The notes under the pieces: generated by a model
Seen by the model: the letters and a program-made list of their open reading frames with translations, nothing else
Database searches by the model: none
Told to the model about the DNA's origin: nothing
Made by a program: the position numbers and the translations under genes
Shown: piece by piece, positions 46,755 to 57,550 of the stretch
Layout: each line of letters starts with the position of its first letter
Position numbering within the stretch: the first letter of the stretch is position 1
Source of the DNA: Phaeosaccion multiseriatum
Lineage: Eukaryota > Ochrophyta, other classes
NCBI GenBank assembly: GCA_965112735.1
Contig: OZ218951.1
Span: 1,116,001-1,180,000 of the forward strand
Direction: 5' to 3'
Length of the DNA: 64,000 nt

Positions 46755-48411
46755 ATGTCCAAGCGCAAAGCATGGAACGCTACCATGCAAGCCAGTGGCT
46801 ATGTGCGCCCGGACAAGAAAGGGAAGCGCGCCTCAGGTACGGAAGGATTTCAGCTTGCTTTGTGCTGCCTCTGCCACCTGCGTCTTGACAAGTCTTTGTG
46901 CCTTCCCGTCTCCTCATCACTCTCCCTCACCCTCTCCGGTGGAATGCATATGTCCTCCTGTCCCTTCTTCAGGGCGTCAAACGGTGCTGAGCAAGACGAT
47001 GAGGGTAGTGGACGAGGAGACGAGGAAGGCCGTGTGGGACTCCCAGCTGGACGCGCTGGAGGCAGACAATTATACGGAGGAGGTGTGTGAGTGTGTGTGT
47101 GTGCGTGTGTGTGGAGAGAGCTGAACGCAAAGGAGGAAAGGCGAAGAACGGAAAGTCCAGAGATGGTCCAATCACGGCGATACAGGGATGAGAGTGGAAA
47201 GCAGAGATTGAGGGTTGCGATTGGGCTCTACCCCGTGAGGCGTTCTTGCGCTCTTCCGTCGTGCTCCTCTTCCGACCTCCTATTGAGCGAGTAGAGGAGG
47301 GGGCAGTCTGAAGCACCCCCGTCTCAATCTCGCTATCTCGTGCGGATTACCACCGCTGCTGCTTGTATGTCCCTCTCATCCTCTGCCCCGGCCCGACCCC
47401 GCCCCTTGTGTCTGTCCGTCGCAGGCGGATGGAGACAGTGACGACGAGTTTATGAACGAGGATGTGGTCGAAGGAGTGGGGGGACTGGACGAGCGGCAGG
47501 CGAGAATTAAGGAGCGGAAGCACAGGAAGGCGACTGGAGGGGCAGCCATCTTGGGACAGCCTGCGGGCGGTGCGGGAGGGGGTGGCAGGAAAAGTGAGTG
47601 AGCTGAATGATTTGAATGAGTGCGTAATAGATTGTCCGCGAGCGAGTGGGTGAGTAAAGGAGGGAGTGAGTGAGTAAGTGTGTGAGCAAACGAGGAAGGG
47701 AGGGCGGGAGTGAGCTGATTGGGCGAGTGAATGAAGCTGAGTGAGTGAGTGAGCTGAGCTGAAGCTGAATGAGTGCCCGACTGACTGACTGACTGACTGA
47801 CTAACTGACCGACTGACTGCCTGACCGGCTGACTGACTCAGTAAAATACTGGGGATATTGCGCGTGACGGTCAGCGCAACATCCCTTCTGGAAGGAAGGC
47901 CTCCTCTTATTCGCTCATGTTTCACAGAGAGCCCTGCCCTGAGCTATGGAAAGGCCCCTCCACCGTATCTCCGCTGGAGCTTTCGTCCATATGCAACTAT
48001 CATATCCCCTCCGCCTGCCCCACTCACTCCGCTTTGAGATGGTTTTCGTTCCCCTTTCCAACGCTTTGCCTCCTTCCCCCCCTCTCACCCCTCCCGCGCG
48101 CACGCACGCACACATCCCCACAACACACACACGACAAAACAGACAAGACCCAATGGAAGAAGCGCAACTTTCGGAGCCTAAGTCAGGTGGTGTTCGAAAT
48201 GGTGAACGAGGACGAAGTTGCCCGAAACGATGCCGGCTTGCCCACCTACACGTCCATCGCAGCTCCGGAGTCCACCCTTCCACCGCGCCACTTTTGCTCC
48301 GTGTGCGGCTTCTGGGGCCTGTACTCTTGCACTCGATGTGGCACTCGCTTCTGCAGCGGAAAGTGCCAGGCGCACCACAAGGAGACGCGGTGCCTCAAGT
48401 TCTCGGCGTAG
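46755..48411 (+). CDS. ZNHIT1: ZNHIT1/VPS71 HIT-type zinc finger protein (SWR1/SRCAP subunit)
   Basis: Four exons: 46755-46836, 46973-47082, 47425-47593, 48143-48411 (209 aa). The first half has RQTVLSKTMRVVDEETRK, a signature of ZNHIT1. The C-terminal HIT zinc finger reads HFCSVCGFWGLYSCTRCGTR followed by FCSGKCQAHHKETRC, with all expected Cys/His ligands. The protein is a subunit of the chromatin remodeller that exchanges H2A for H2A.Z in the nucleus. Introns 2 and 3 begin with GTGTGTGAG and GTGAGTGAG tandem runs. Phase is 1, 0, 1 at the three junctions. The product is compact and typical, so confidence is high. Confidence 0.93.
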
Positions 48412-48756
48412 TGGATGATGCACTGCACTTACCTACAAGATGAATAGATCGAGAGAGGGGGATTGGGGGGGGGGGGGGTGAGGATGTGGGGACCGGAACC
48501 ACGTACCTCACCGCTCGTGTATGTATGTAGACAAGAGCCCGTGCGAGTGTGAACTCTGGGTGTATGTGCATAATAGATTGAAGGAGCAGAGCGTTTTTTT
48601 AATGAAGAGAAAGGAATACCTTCCACCAACTAGAGATAAGCTACTTGAGCCCACTATATATACATATTATACATTCTTCGCCTGCTGAGCCTGGGGCCTG
48701 GTAGCGGGCCCCGCCACCAGTGGTCTGGTGCTCTGCCAGTACACTGCCCACCTCTT
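48412..48756. other. Convergent spacer
   Basis: These 345 bp between the ZNHIT1 and ADCS stops contain a G-run (48465-48479) and little else, consistent with two 3' UTRs. Confidence 0.55.
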
Positions 48757-51553
48757 TTACCTGCTCGGCACGACAGCACTCCCCGCCGCTCGCCTTCCCT
48801 CCGACAACACCCCTGCGCCCTCGTTATCACCACCATCGTCGTGATCACGACCACCAGCAGCAGCAGCCGGAGGAGCCCAAGAAGCTGCTGTGGCGCTGCT
48901 ATTAGCGCTGCTGCCGCTGCTGCTCATGCTCGTGACTCCATTGCCCTCCTGTTCCTCCCCCCCCTCCCCGCCCCCATCTCCGTCCACAACCTGCAGCACC
49001 CCCCCCCCTCCTTTGCTCCCGTCCTTCCCTTCCCTCTCCTCCCCACCCCCCCCCAGCAACCGCACCGCCTTGAGGACAGAGTTGGCCTTGAGGAGCATCT
49101 CCTCGTACTCAGAGGTCACATCGGACATTGCCGTCACCGCCCCCCCCGCCCCCACAGTCACCCGTCCATCGGGCTGGGCCACTGCTGTGCGGATAACAAT
49201 GTTGAGCTCGCTGGAGCCGTCCACGCCCATAAAACCGAGGCTGCCGCTGTACACCCCCCGGGGTTGGCCTGAGGGGATGAGGAGCGGGGCGGGGCGGGGG
49301 CGTGAGTCGAAAGTTCCAAGGGGAAAAGAAACACGCCGGCAGCTCCTCCTCCTCCTCCTCCTCCTCCTCCTCCTCCTCCTCCTCCTCCTCCTCCTCCTCC
49401 TCCTCCCTCCTCCTCAGCCCCATTCCCCCTCCCCCTCTCTCTCCGTCTGCCTCCCTCTCTCCCTCACCCTCTCTCCCTCCCTCTCTCCCTCTCCCCCTCT
49501 CCCTCTCCCCCCCTCCCTCCCCCCCGCTCAATCCACTCTCTCCTCTCACTCACCTTCCTCCAAGTGGTCGATTATCTCCAACGTACGCCGCTTCGGAGAC
49601 CCCGTCATGGAGCCCCCCGGGAAAGACGCCGCCAACACATCCACCACATCTACTCCGGGCAACAACTGGCCCTCTATCTTGGATACCAACTGGTGCACAT
49701 TGGCGTAGCTCTCTACATGCATCAGGTCTGGCACACGTACAGACCCCACTTCGCAGACCCTTCCCAGATCGTTTCGTACCAGGTCCACAATCATAAGGTT
49801 CTCTGCGATGACCTGTGGAGGATAGGATATGGGGTATGTAGAGTATAAGGCACAGGGGATGGGGTGTAGGGTATAAAGTGTCAAGGACACAGGGTATAGG
49901 GTATGGAGGGAAAGCGCACAGAGGCAACAGGGTAAATAGTAAAGGAATGAAAGTGTTAGGTATGGAGGATAAGGTACACCCAGACTAACCTTCTCGGAGG
50001 TGAGCAGCTCGTCCGCGAGGGCGGCGTCTTGCTCTGGAGTGGCCCCCCGGGGGTTGGTGCCCTTAATGGGCTTCGACTCCGCCAGGCCTGCTCGGTTGAT
50101 GCGAAGGAACTTCTCTGGGCTGCTGCAGCAGAGGGCGAAGGAAGGACCCCCTCCCTCCTCTCCTTGCCCCTCTCCCTGTCCTTCCTTGGCCTCTCTACCG
50201 ACGAGCGCCCTTCCGCCTCCGGTAGTAGTCCCTGCTGTATCACCAACTGCTGTATCCTGCTGTTGGTAGGGAGTGAAGCGGCGCTGAGGATCATGCTTGA
50301 TGAAGGCAGCGTACGGAGCAGGGTTGCTTCTTCGCAGCAGCAAGTACAGGTCCAACGGAGCCTTGTCCCGAGGCAGGCCCTGCTCGGTTTCCAATTGATT
50401 GGTCAGGCAGACTTCATACGTTTCCCCCCTGCCGATGAGGTCAATGCACTCTCGAAGGTTGTCCTCATACGTCTTTCGGGACCGATTTGAACGACACACG
50501 GCGAGAGGCCGAGGTCGAAGCCGTGGTGTCTGCTGCTCCTTTTGTTCCGCCTTCTTCCCCTGCTCCTCCTCCTCCTTCATCCCCCCGGCTTCAGAAACAG
50601 TTTGCTGTCCCTGTGATGCCGCGAGCAAGGAGATTCTCGAGGCCGTCTCCTCAATCCAAGCCCTCGCCTCTCCCTCCTCCTCCTCCTCCTCCTCCTCCTC
50701 CTCCCTCTGCTGCTGCTCCTCCTGTTGTTGATTCTCGTCCTTCTTGGTGCCACCATCCCGCACTAAAGCCACAGCATAGGCTCGCTGCGTCTCATGGTCG
50801 TATGCAACGAATCGATTGGCAAAGACCCAAAAAGCCGTCGGCACATCAGGTCTCCCTGTCTGTGCTGCTGCAGCCCCTGCTTGTGCCCCTTCTCCTAACT
50901 CTCCCTCTCCACCATCCACTGCTTGGAGCTCCTCATGTTGCCATGTCCATGCCTGCCCGCCGGTGTGGGAGAGCACCGCTGCCGTTTCGTGTCTAAGCTC
51001 GTAGCCAAAGTAGCCCACGTATCCCCCAACAAAGGGGAAAGGAAGTTCCTCACGTTCTTCCTCCGCCTCCTCCTCCTCCTCGCTTGCTGTTGTATCCCCA
51101 ACTTCTGCAGCTGATGTTGCACCCTTTTGGCCAATCCTTCGGGCAGTGACACCACCGACCCTGTTGCCCCGCGCTCCACCGCCGCCTTTCGAGATGATCC
51201 TGCCCTCACTGCTGCCGCTACCCCCGTTACCATTCCAGCCTTCAATCTGTCGTTTCAGAAAGTCAAGGAGACGGCCTCTCAGCACTTCCTTCCTTCCCGT
51301 GTCGGCATCAGTGGTCACCACCTCACCCACACCCGCCTCCTTGTCTTGAAGGTAGTACTCTGTATGGATGGGGGTGGTGGTGGTGGGGAGGGGGGGCGCG
51401 ACCACAAACAACGGCAAGGGGGTGAGGGGTGAAAAAGAAAGGCGAGGAGGAGGTTGGAGAGAAGAGGAAGGAGCAGGGGAAACGAGGAGAAGGACGAGGG
51501 GAAGGAGTGGAAGTAGTAAATAGTGGTAGTGGAAGTAGTAAAGAGTGGTAGTG

Positions 51554-51641
<88 letters not shown>

Positions 51642-52262
51642 CAGTAGCAGTAGAAGTGGTAGCAGCAGGAGGAGGAGGAGGAGGAAGAGGAGGAGGGATG
51701 TACAGAGGCAGGGCATATCGCATGGAGGGGAAGAGGACGAGCAGCTCATGTCTCCAAACGCGACAAAGAGGGGGAAACTCGCGCTCCTTCACCCTCTCTT
51801 ATACACTCAACGTACCTACTGTACTCGCTCCCCTTCCCTCCACTCCTCCCATGTAGCTGAATCTCGCCTTGGCAAAGCCCTTTTTGCGATCCTCCAGCTG
51901 TGGCTGTAGCGAGCTGCTGTCCAGCCACCAAGCTGTCTCTCTGTGCCCGAAGAGGGAGAGAAAGATTTGCTCTGACGTTGCCAGGGGCGGCGCAAGGGGA
52001 AGAGAAGGGCCGCTACCGGCGCCCTTGTTGCTGCTACTGCTTCGCTGCAGATCAATCTCCTTGAAAAGAGCTACGAAGCCGGGTTGCTGCTCCTTCTCGT
52101 ACTTACTTGCTAACCCCTCGGGTTCCTGCACCCGCACCTCCTCCTGTATCACCAACTGCTGCTGCTGCTGCTCATGCTTTTCTGGCCTGTTTAGCCCCGT
52201 CCAGATATTTACATTCGAAATACCCTCCACACCCCCCTCCGCGAGACTAACTTTACTTGTCC

Positions 52263-52293
<31 letters not shown>

Positions 52294-53355
52294 ACTGATA
52301 CTGATACTACTACTACGGCTCCCACCCCGTTCCCCGCTCCACCCGATATTATTTACACCCGGTCTTGTCGCTAGCGAGGAGCCTTCCCGGCGCACCTTGC
52401 GAGTAATGTCCCGAAAGTTCTTAATGACTTCATCGCCCCCCTCAGTGGCCACGCTCTCGGGGTGGAACTGAACGCCATAGTGCGGCCTCTCCGCATGCCT
52501 GAGCCCCATGAGCACCCCGTCGGCCGTCCAGGCGATGGGCAGCAAGGGCGAGGAAGGCGACAGGAACGAAGAGGGCTCCACCACGAGCGAGTGGTAGCGC
52601 ACCACCTCGAAGCCCTGCCGAATGCCCTTAAAGAGCGCGTCTCCGCTGTGGTAGACGCCACTCAGCCGCCCGTGCATAACCTCCGGGGCTCTCACCACGG
52701 CCGCCCCGTGCGCGTGGCCGAGGCCCTGGTGGCCCAGACACACCCCTAGGATGGGAATGTCGGCAAAGGCAGCGTCCGCCAGGGCTTGTGTGCACATGCC
52801 AAAGTCCGCCGACACCAGCGGAGAGCCAGGGCCCGGACTGAGGACGATGCTGTCGGGAGGCACGCCGTGCATCATGACGTCCACGAGGCGCTGGAGGTCG
52901 CCGCCGAAGTCGTCATTGTAGGCCACAAAGGGCGCTTCCCCGTTGATGAGCGCGAGCTGCTGGTAGAGGTTGTACGTGTAGCTGTCGTAATTGTCGATCA
53001 GCAGAGTCCGCACCGGCCTCTCTGTCGCTTCCTCTCCTCCCCCTCTTCCTTCCCCTCCAGCCAAAGAACGTGGCTGGGACGGGGTGGACCACGCGTGTTT
53101 GCGCCGATCTCTTCCATCGGCTGTTTGCCGAGCTCGCCAGAGACGGTGCACCATCGTCAGGGGCTGCTGATGCGAGTGGGGCTGGAAGGCGACGGCCGTA
53201 CCGCCAAGGCCGTGGCCGTGGCAGCACCTCAGCACGGCTGCCGCTACAAACCCGGCTGCTACTGCTGAGGCTGAGGCTGGTGCTCCTGTACCTGCCTGTC
53301 GGCATCGCTTCCGCCGCACACCACTGCCGCCGCAGATCCTGTGATGACACTCCAT
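48757..53355 (-). CDS. ADCS: Bifunctional aminodeoxychorismate synthase (PabA-PabB fusion), plastid-targeted
   Basis: Four exons: 53355-51816, 51359-49990, 49812-49554, 49268-48757 (1226 aa). After a hydrophobic leader with TAVAFQP (plastid-type signal), a class I glutamine amidotransferase follows: LLIDNYDSYTYNL, LSPGPGSP, GVCLGHQG (nucleophile Cys206) and FHPES (His298, Glu300). The second half is the chorismate-binding enzyme: PFVGGYVGYFGYELRHE, RGETYEVCLTNQ, SKPIKGTNPRG, VDLVRNDLGRVC, GSMTGSPKRRTLEII and YSGSLGFMG. PIKGT, with Lys where anthranilate synthase has Ala, marks it as ADC synthase. It makes 4-amino-4-deoxychorismate, a precursor of p-aminobenzoate and folate. Gln, Ser and acidic inserts enlarge the linker and the core. 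The long N-terminus could start further in. Confidence 0.93.
49341..49408. repeat. CTC trinucleotide array in ADCS intron 3
   Basis: About 22 CTC units read GAG on the sense strand and lie in the intron 49553-49269. Confidence 0.85.
51561..51660. repeat. AGT trinucleotide array in ADCS intron 1
   Basis: Nearly 30 AGT units (ACT on the sense strand) lie in the intron between 51816 and 51359. Confidence 0.85.
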
Positions 53356-53754
53356 AGCCTCACTTCTCTATTCTCCAATTCCTCTTGCTCCACCCTTCTC
53401 TGCTGCTATCGCCGGTAACAGCTTCTACACCTTTTTTCCCATAACGTGTTCTCCATTTCTTCTCTCTTGTTCTCTCTTCAATCCCTTCTGCGGCCGTTAT
53501 GGTAAAGGCTGGAGACGCACATCGCGCTAAAAAAAAACTTGGTTTCCGCGCCGGGATGAGGCTTTCTTTTTGGCGCCGCGAATGAGCTGAGCTGGAGGTA
53601 GAAGCAAAAGACAAACATAAAGAGGCCGCAGAGGGAGTATTCGAATTCACAAAAAACCTTGACAGGCTCCCTTTCCCTTGGAGAAGGCTTCTGCTGCTCC
53701 GGGTGGGCTTGCAAGCGGGCTTTCGCTGTTAGAGAGCCCGAAAGGGGGGGGCTC
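53356..53754. promoter_or_regulatory. Divergent promoter region between ADCS and PDX2
   Basis: About 400 bp separate start codons of two vitamin-biosynthesis genes (folate and B6). The spacer has little simple repeat. Shared control is possible but not shown. Confidence 0.5.
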
Positions 53755-55027
53755 ATGGAGCTCACACTTGGCGTGCTCGCTCTGCAGGTATGATGGGCTG
53801 GTGTGTCCCTGAGGCATGAGTCCTCGAGGTCACAGCAGCAGCAAGGCGTAGCCGCAGAAGCAAGCAGTAGCAGGAGCAGCCTCACTCTCTCTATAATGCG
53901 CTGGCGGAGGAGGGCCTCCGCCACACGGCTCTCATTCTTTGTCCTTTTTCTGTCCCTGTCTCATTGAGCCAGCTGCTCTTTAGGTCAGTCAGTGGCTCAC
54001 TGTCCATGTATATGCATCCTTACCTCTTACCCACCTCTCTACGCTCATGTGATTCGCTCGTGCCCTTGACATGTACTTGCGGGCCCATCGCTGGCCCCCA
54101 CCCCTCCAGGGCGCTTTCCAAGAGCACAGCGCCATCCTGCTGAGACTGGAAGGTGTGAAGGAGGTACTGGAGGTTCGATTACCGAGGGACTTTGCTGGGC
54201 TGGATGCCTTGGTGCTACCTGGCGGGGAAAGCACTGCGATGGGGCTCATCGGAGAGGGAAGCGGGGTCTTTGCAGAGCTCAAGAAGTGGGTCCAAGACGG
54301 CCGGCCGGTGTGGGGCACTTGCGCGGGAATGATTCTCTTGTCAGACACCGCCATCATGCAGAAGCGAGGCGGGCAGAGCCTGGTGGGCGGTCTGCAGGTG
54401 GAGATTTGCCGCAACTACTTTGGCTCTCAAGTGTCAAGCTTCGAGCAGCCCGTCTGCATGGAGAAAGTGGGTTCGCTGCTAGGCGGGGGAGGAGGACGGG
54501 AAGGGGCTGATACCAAAGGAAGTAGCAGCAGTAGCGTACCCTATCCGGCAGTCTTTATTCGAGCTCCCGCGATTCTCGAGGTGGGGGATGGCGTGGAGGT
54601 GCTCGCGTCTGTCCAGGCGTGGCCGTGCTCCAAAGCGTCGAGGGGGCTGCAGAGAGAGAGAGATGCTCTGGGGGAGGAAGGAGGGGAAGGCGTCGAGGGA
54701 GGGACTGTAGCCGCCAAGAGGGACAAGCTCTCCATGTACCTAAAGGAGGGAGGAGGAGCGGATGGGCATCAGGAGCAGCAGGAGGCGCCCCGAGTGACAG
54801 TGGCCGCCAGGAAGGGAAGTATACTTGTGACGGCTTTCCACCCGGAGCTGACCAATGACGTCCGCTGGCATCAGGTTTTCTTGAGCATTGCACGGGCGTG
54901 GAAGGCGGAGGAGGGCAGAGAGAGCCTTGCTTCTGCTGCTGCTGCTGCTGCTGCTGTAAAGGAGACCGCGGGGGAGGAGGAGCGCCATCGCGCACCAACC
55001 ACAATGCAGAGAGTCGCTTCTCCTTGA
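53755..55027 (+). CDS. PDX2: Pyridoxal 5'-phosphate synthase glutaminase subunit (PdxT/PDX2)
   Basis: A 33-bp first exon, 53755-53787, encodes MELTLGVLALQ and splices in phase 0 to 54110-55027 (316 aa total). The join gives LGVLALQGAFQEH, the conserved start of PdxT, which the second exon alone lacks. Other motifs: LVLPGGESTAMG, WGTCAGMILLS (nucleophile Cys), the Arg/Asn/Phe block EICRNYFGSQVSSFE and TAFHPELTND (His/Glu of the triad). The subunit hydrolyses glutamine and passes ammonia to PdxS/PDX1 for de novo vitamin B6 synthesis. The protein is longer than usual (about 190-220) because of a Gly-rich insert, a charged insert before the last strands and an Ala-rich tail. No plastid leader is seen, so it is probably cytosolic. 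Confidence 0.93.
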
Positions 55028-56015
55028 TGGATTACTCCGTGTGGCGTGCTGGAAGATTGCGCTCCGGAGGATTACGCTCACAGCCTTTGAGGCAAGAGGG
55101 CTACTCTCGTGCTGCGTTCCAATGGAGGAAGAGGAGAGAACCGCACAGATTGATTGCGCGTCTTTCGCGCACTGTGCTCGGGGTGTGTGGGGGGAGGGAT
55201 GAGTGCCATAGCCACGCGAATCCATGAGGCTACATGAGCACACACACGCACACAGACACACAGGGTTGGTTGGTGAGTATGGCTGTGGGGGGGGGGGTAG
55301 CAGATGAGGAAGCGCAACAGAGTGAAGCCAATCATGCGGAGTCACATCTCTTACACAAGCCGCCTGGATTGGATGTAAATAGGACTGAACAGCGATGGGA
55401 GGTGCAGATGAATGACGAGGAGGGATGAGGTTCGAAGCAGCTGTGTCTATCGCGCTTGTGTCAGGCATGGGCTGACTGACACTCTGAGCCTTTTCAGCGT
55501 GGACAAGACTTGAGGCGTACGAGGAAGTGGGCCATACATAACATGCGATATGAGGCTGTGAGGCCGTCTGTTTATTTAATTCCTTTTAATAACAGAGTGT
55601 GTTCATTGGGCACAGCATTAGAATCCCACCTTCCTTCTGTTGCGTCTTCCCTTGTCGTCGCCCCGTAAGAAGTCTTCCACAACTCACAACTATTCCGTGG
55701 TGAGTGAGTGAGTGGATCATCATCCCTTCTCGGGTCGCCTCAATGGGCGCCTGACAAGGCCGCACATCGTTTTACTGCTTGGATCATGGGAGAGAGAGAA
55801 GTAACTTCCAGAGTATGACCCGCCTCGACATCGGTCAGAGTAAGTCTCGTCGCCCTCTTCCAATGAAGAAGATCAAACGGCAGGGCTTCGATTCCTCCAG
55901 CCCCATTGTCATTCACAGAGCAATGGTCCATTTGTCCATTTCAGGATGTCCTTGTCTGGTTCTTGCTCTCTCGATTTCTGACCCTCGTCCTCCCTTCTCA
56001 CACTGGCAGGCCTCG
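55028..56015. other. Convergent spacer (about 1 kb)
   Basis: It lies between the PDX2 and thioredoxin stop codons. I find no gene-like frame. A short GTGA repeat near 55700 and A/T-rich sequence near 55570-55600 are the only features noticed. Confidence 0.5.
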
Positions 56016-56834
56016 TCATGTAAGGTCTATGTGCTGCTTGATGGAGTTTAGCAGGGACGTTTTGGGCACCGCCCCCACGACGGTCATGACGCTCTTTCCC
56101 TTGGTGAAGAGCATGATCGTAGGAATGGCACGAACCCCAAACTCCGACACCACTTCCCGATTGTCATCTGTGGAGAGCTCCACCACTGCAAGCTTCTCTG
56201 GGTAGTCCGCTTGAATCTCATCCAAAACGGGCCCCACCATCCGGCACGGTCCACACCAGGCGGCAGAGAAGAGCACCAACACGGGCTTCTCGTTCTCCAG
56301 AACAGCAGCTGGGAAGCCGTCATCATCTACCAGTAGCCCCTTGCTGCTAGCACCGAACAGCCCGCTGCTGCTGCCCCTGCTACGGTCACCGTAGGGTCTC
56401 CTCCTGCCACACGTGACAGCACCAGAGCCACTGATGGCCGCTGCGGCTGCTACTGCCGCTACACCTTCTCTCGATTTACCTCGCCTTCTTCCCAAATTTG
56501 AAAATACCCCGTCCTCCCCCCTCGAAGCTGCCAAACGCGTGCTTCCGTGTGATGAGCTCCGCCCTCCCCTCCTGTTGCCTCTGCTGCTGCTGCTCCTCCT
56601 TCCTGCGCCATTTACCAAGCCTTCCTTGCCTCTTACTCCTACTGCTCCTCCCCCTCGTGCTAGAGCTGCTCTTCCGTGGGAGTCTGGGCTTCCCTGCCGC
56701 GCCTGGCCTGCCGGGACGAGCAACCCTCGGCTGCCTTGCTGCACAAAGGCGTGGCACGAGCGGCAGTCGACAAACACCAGGCACCCCGCAACGACTACAT
56801 GCAAGAAGCTGTGCATCGGAAGCCGCATGAACAT
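56016..56834 (-). CDS. Thioredoxin, probably plastid-targeted
   Basis: This intronless frame encodes 272 residues from MFMRLPMHSFLHVV. The first 25 residues form a signal peptide followed by CHAFVQ, which fits the cleavage motif of heterokont plastid leaders. About 130 residues of Arg/Ser/Gly-rich, poorly conserved sequence follow. The thioredoxin domain occupies roughly the last 110 residues: LVLFSAAWCGPCRMVGPVLD with the redox WCGPC site, VVELSTDDN and the cis-proline segment RAIPTIMLFTKG. It would reduce disulfides of target proteins in the stroma. Thioredoxin m or y is a candidate class, but I cannot separate them. The long linker is unusual. An upstream in-frame extension exists but lacks an ATG. 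Confidence 0.9.
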   Translation of the reverse strand: MFMRLPMHSFLHVVVAGCLVFVDCRSCHAFVQQGSRGLLVPAGQARQGSPDSHGRAALARGGGAVGVRGKEGLVNGAGRRSSSSRGNRRGGRSSSHGSTRLAASRGEDGVFSNLGRRRGKSREGVAAVAAAAAISGSGAVTCGRRRPYGDRSRGSSSGLFGASSKGLLVDDDGFPAAVLENEKPVLVLFSAAWCGPCRMVGPVLDEIQADYPEKLAVVELSTDDNREVVSEFGVRAIPTIMLFTKGKSVMTVVGAVPKTSLLNSIKQHIDLT

Positions 56835-56950
56835 GGAGCGAAAGCTGGGGTGAACGGGAGGGCCGTCCACCCCGGGGAGAATTTGACTTTCAGATGGGAG
56901 ACGATCGGTCGCGGGCCCTTGATCGACCTGGATACGGTGTGCGCCGGCCG

Positions 56951-57043
56951 TAATCAGTAATCAGCCCCCGGCTGGCGCATAATCAGTAATCAGGCCGGCT
57001 GGTCACCGGCTGTAATCAGCAACCAGGCCGGCTGGCGCCGGCC
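56951..57043. repeat. Three tandem TAATCAG-containing units in a promoter region
   Basis: Units at 56951-56979, 56980-57012 and 57013-57043 each begin TAATCAG(T/C)AA and end with a CCGGCTGG-type block. GCGCCGGCC occurs at both ends of the array (56941 and 57035), so the edges are also inverted or near-palindromic. The array lies 117 bp upstream of the thioredoxin start. Confidence 0.85.
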
Positions 57044-57085
57044 ATTTTCTCTAACTCCCCTCTCTACGTTGTATACTGTTAAATA

Positions 57086-57544
57086 ATGTTGCGCTCTTTA
57101 GGGCGATTCTCTATCAAAGTTCCGTTCCTCTTGGTTGCTCTCGGCTCCCCGCGCGGGTGCACTCACTCGCTCCTCAACCCCGAAGCAAGCCCCGCACACC
57201 GTCGCGACGAAGGGGGGGGGGGGACAGACGGGTGTGCGCTTCCCATGCACCCTCCCTCCATCTTTCACCACTCAAGAGGGTCCCCGGCTCCGAACTCATT
57301 CCCCACCACACTTCAAAGCTCTACTGAAAAGATACTGAAGCAGCGCACGCGCTCTCCAGCTCCTGCGCCCTTTACTCCACCACCACCTCCACCAGCAGCA
57401 GCAGCAGTGGTAGTAGAAGCAGCAGCAGCAGCAGCAGCAGCGACGGCGGCGGTATCTCCCTGTGCGCAGCTCCCAGCCACTGAGCGCCCCACACGTCTAT
57501 TTGCGTCCCACCTCCTCCCTCGCGTAAAGCTCTCTGTAATGTAA
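57086..57544 (+). CDS. Possible small secreted or targeted protein (152 aa)
   Basis: An intronless open frame from MLRSLGRFSIKVPFLLVALG, which looks like a signal peptide, runs to a stop six bases before the convergent FKBP stop. The middle is Pro- and Ala-rich and partly repeat-derived. No domain is recognised. Two context arguments favour a gene: it restores strict strand alternation across the window, and it would share the tandem-repeat promoter with thioredoxin. Against it are biased composition and overlap with the likely FKBP 3' UTR on the opposite strand. Confidence 0.3.
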   Translation: MLRSLGRFSIKVPFLLVALGSPRGCTHSLLNPEASPAHRRDEGGGGTDGCALPMHPPSIFHHSRGSPAPNSFPTTLQSSTEKILKQRTRSPAPAPFTPPPPPPAAAAVVVEAAAAAAAATAAVSPCAQLPATERPTRLFASHLLPRVKLSVM

Positions 57545-57550
57545 TTGAAC

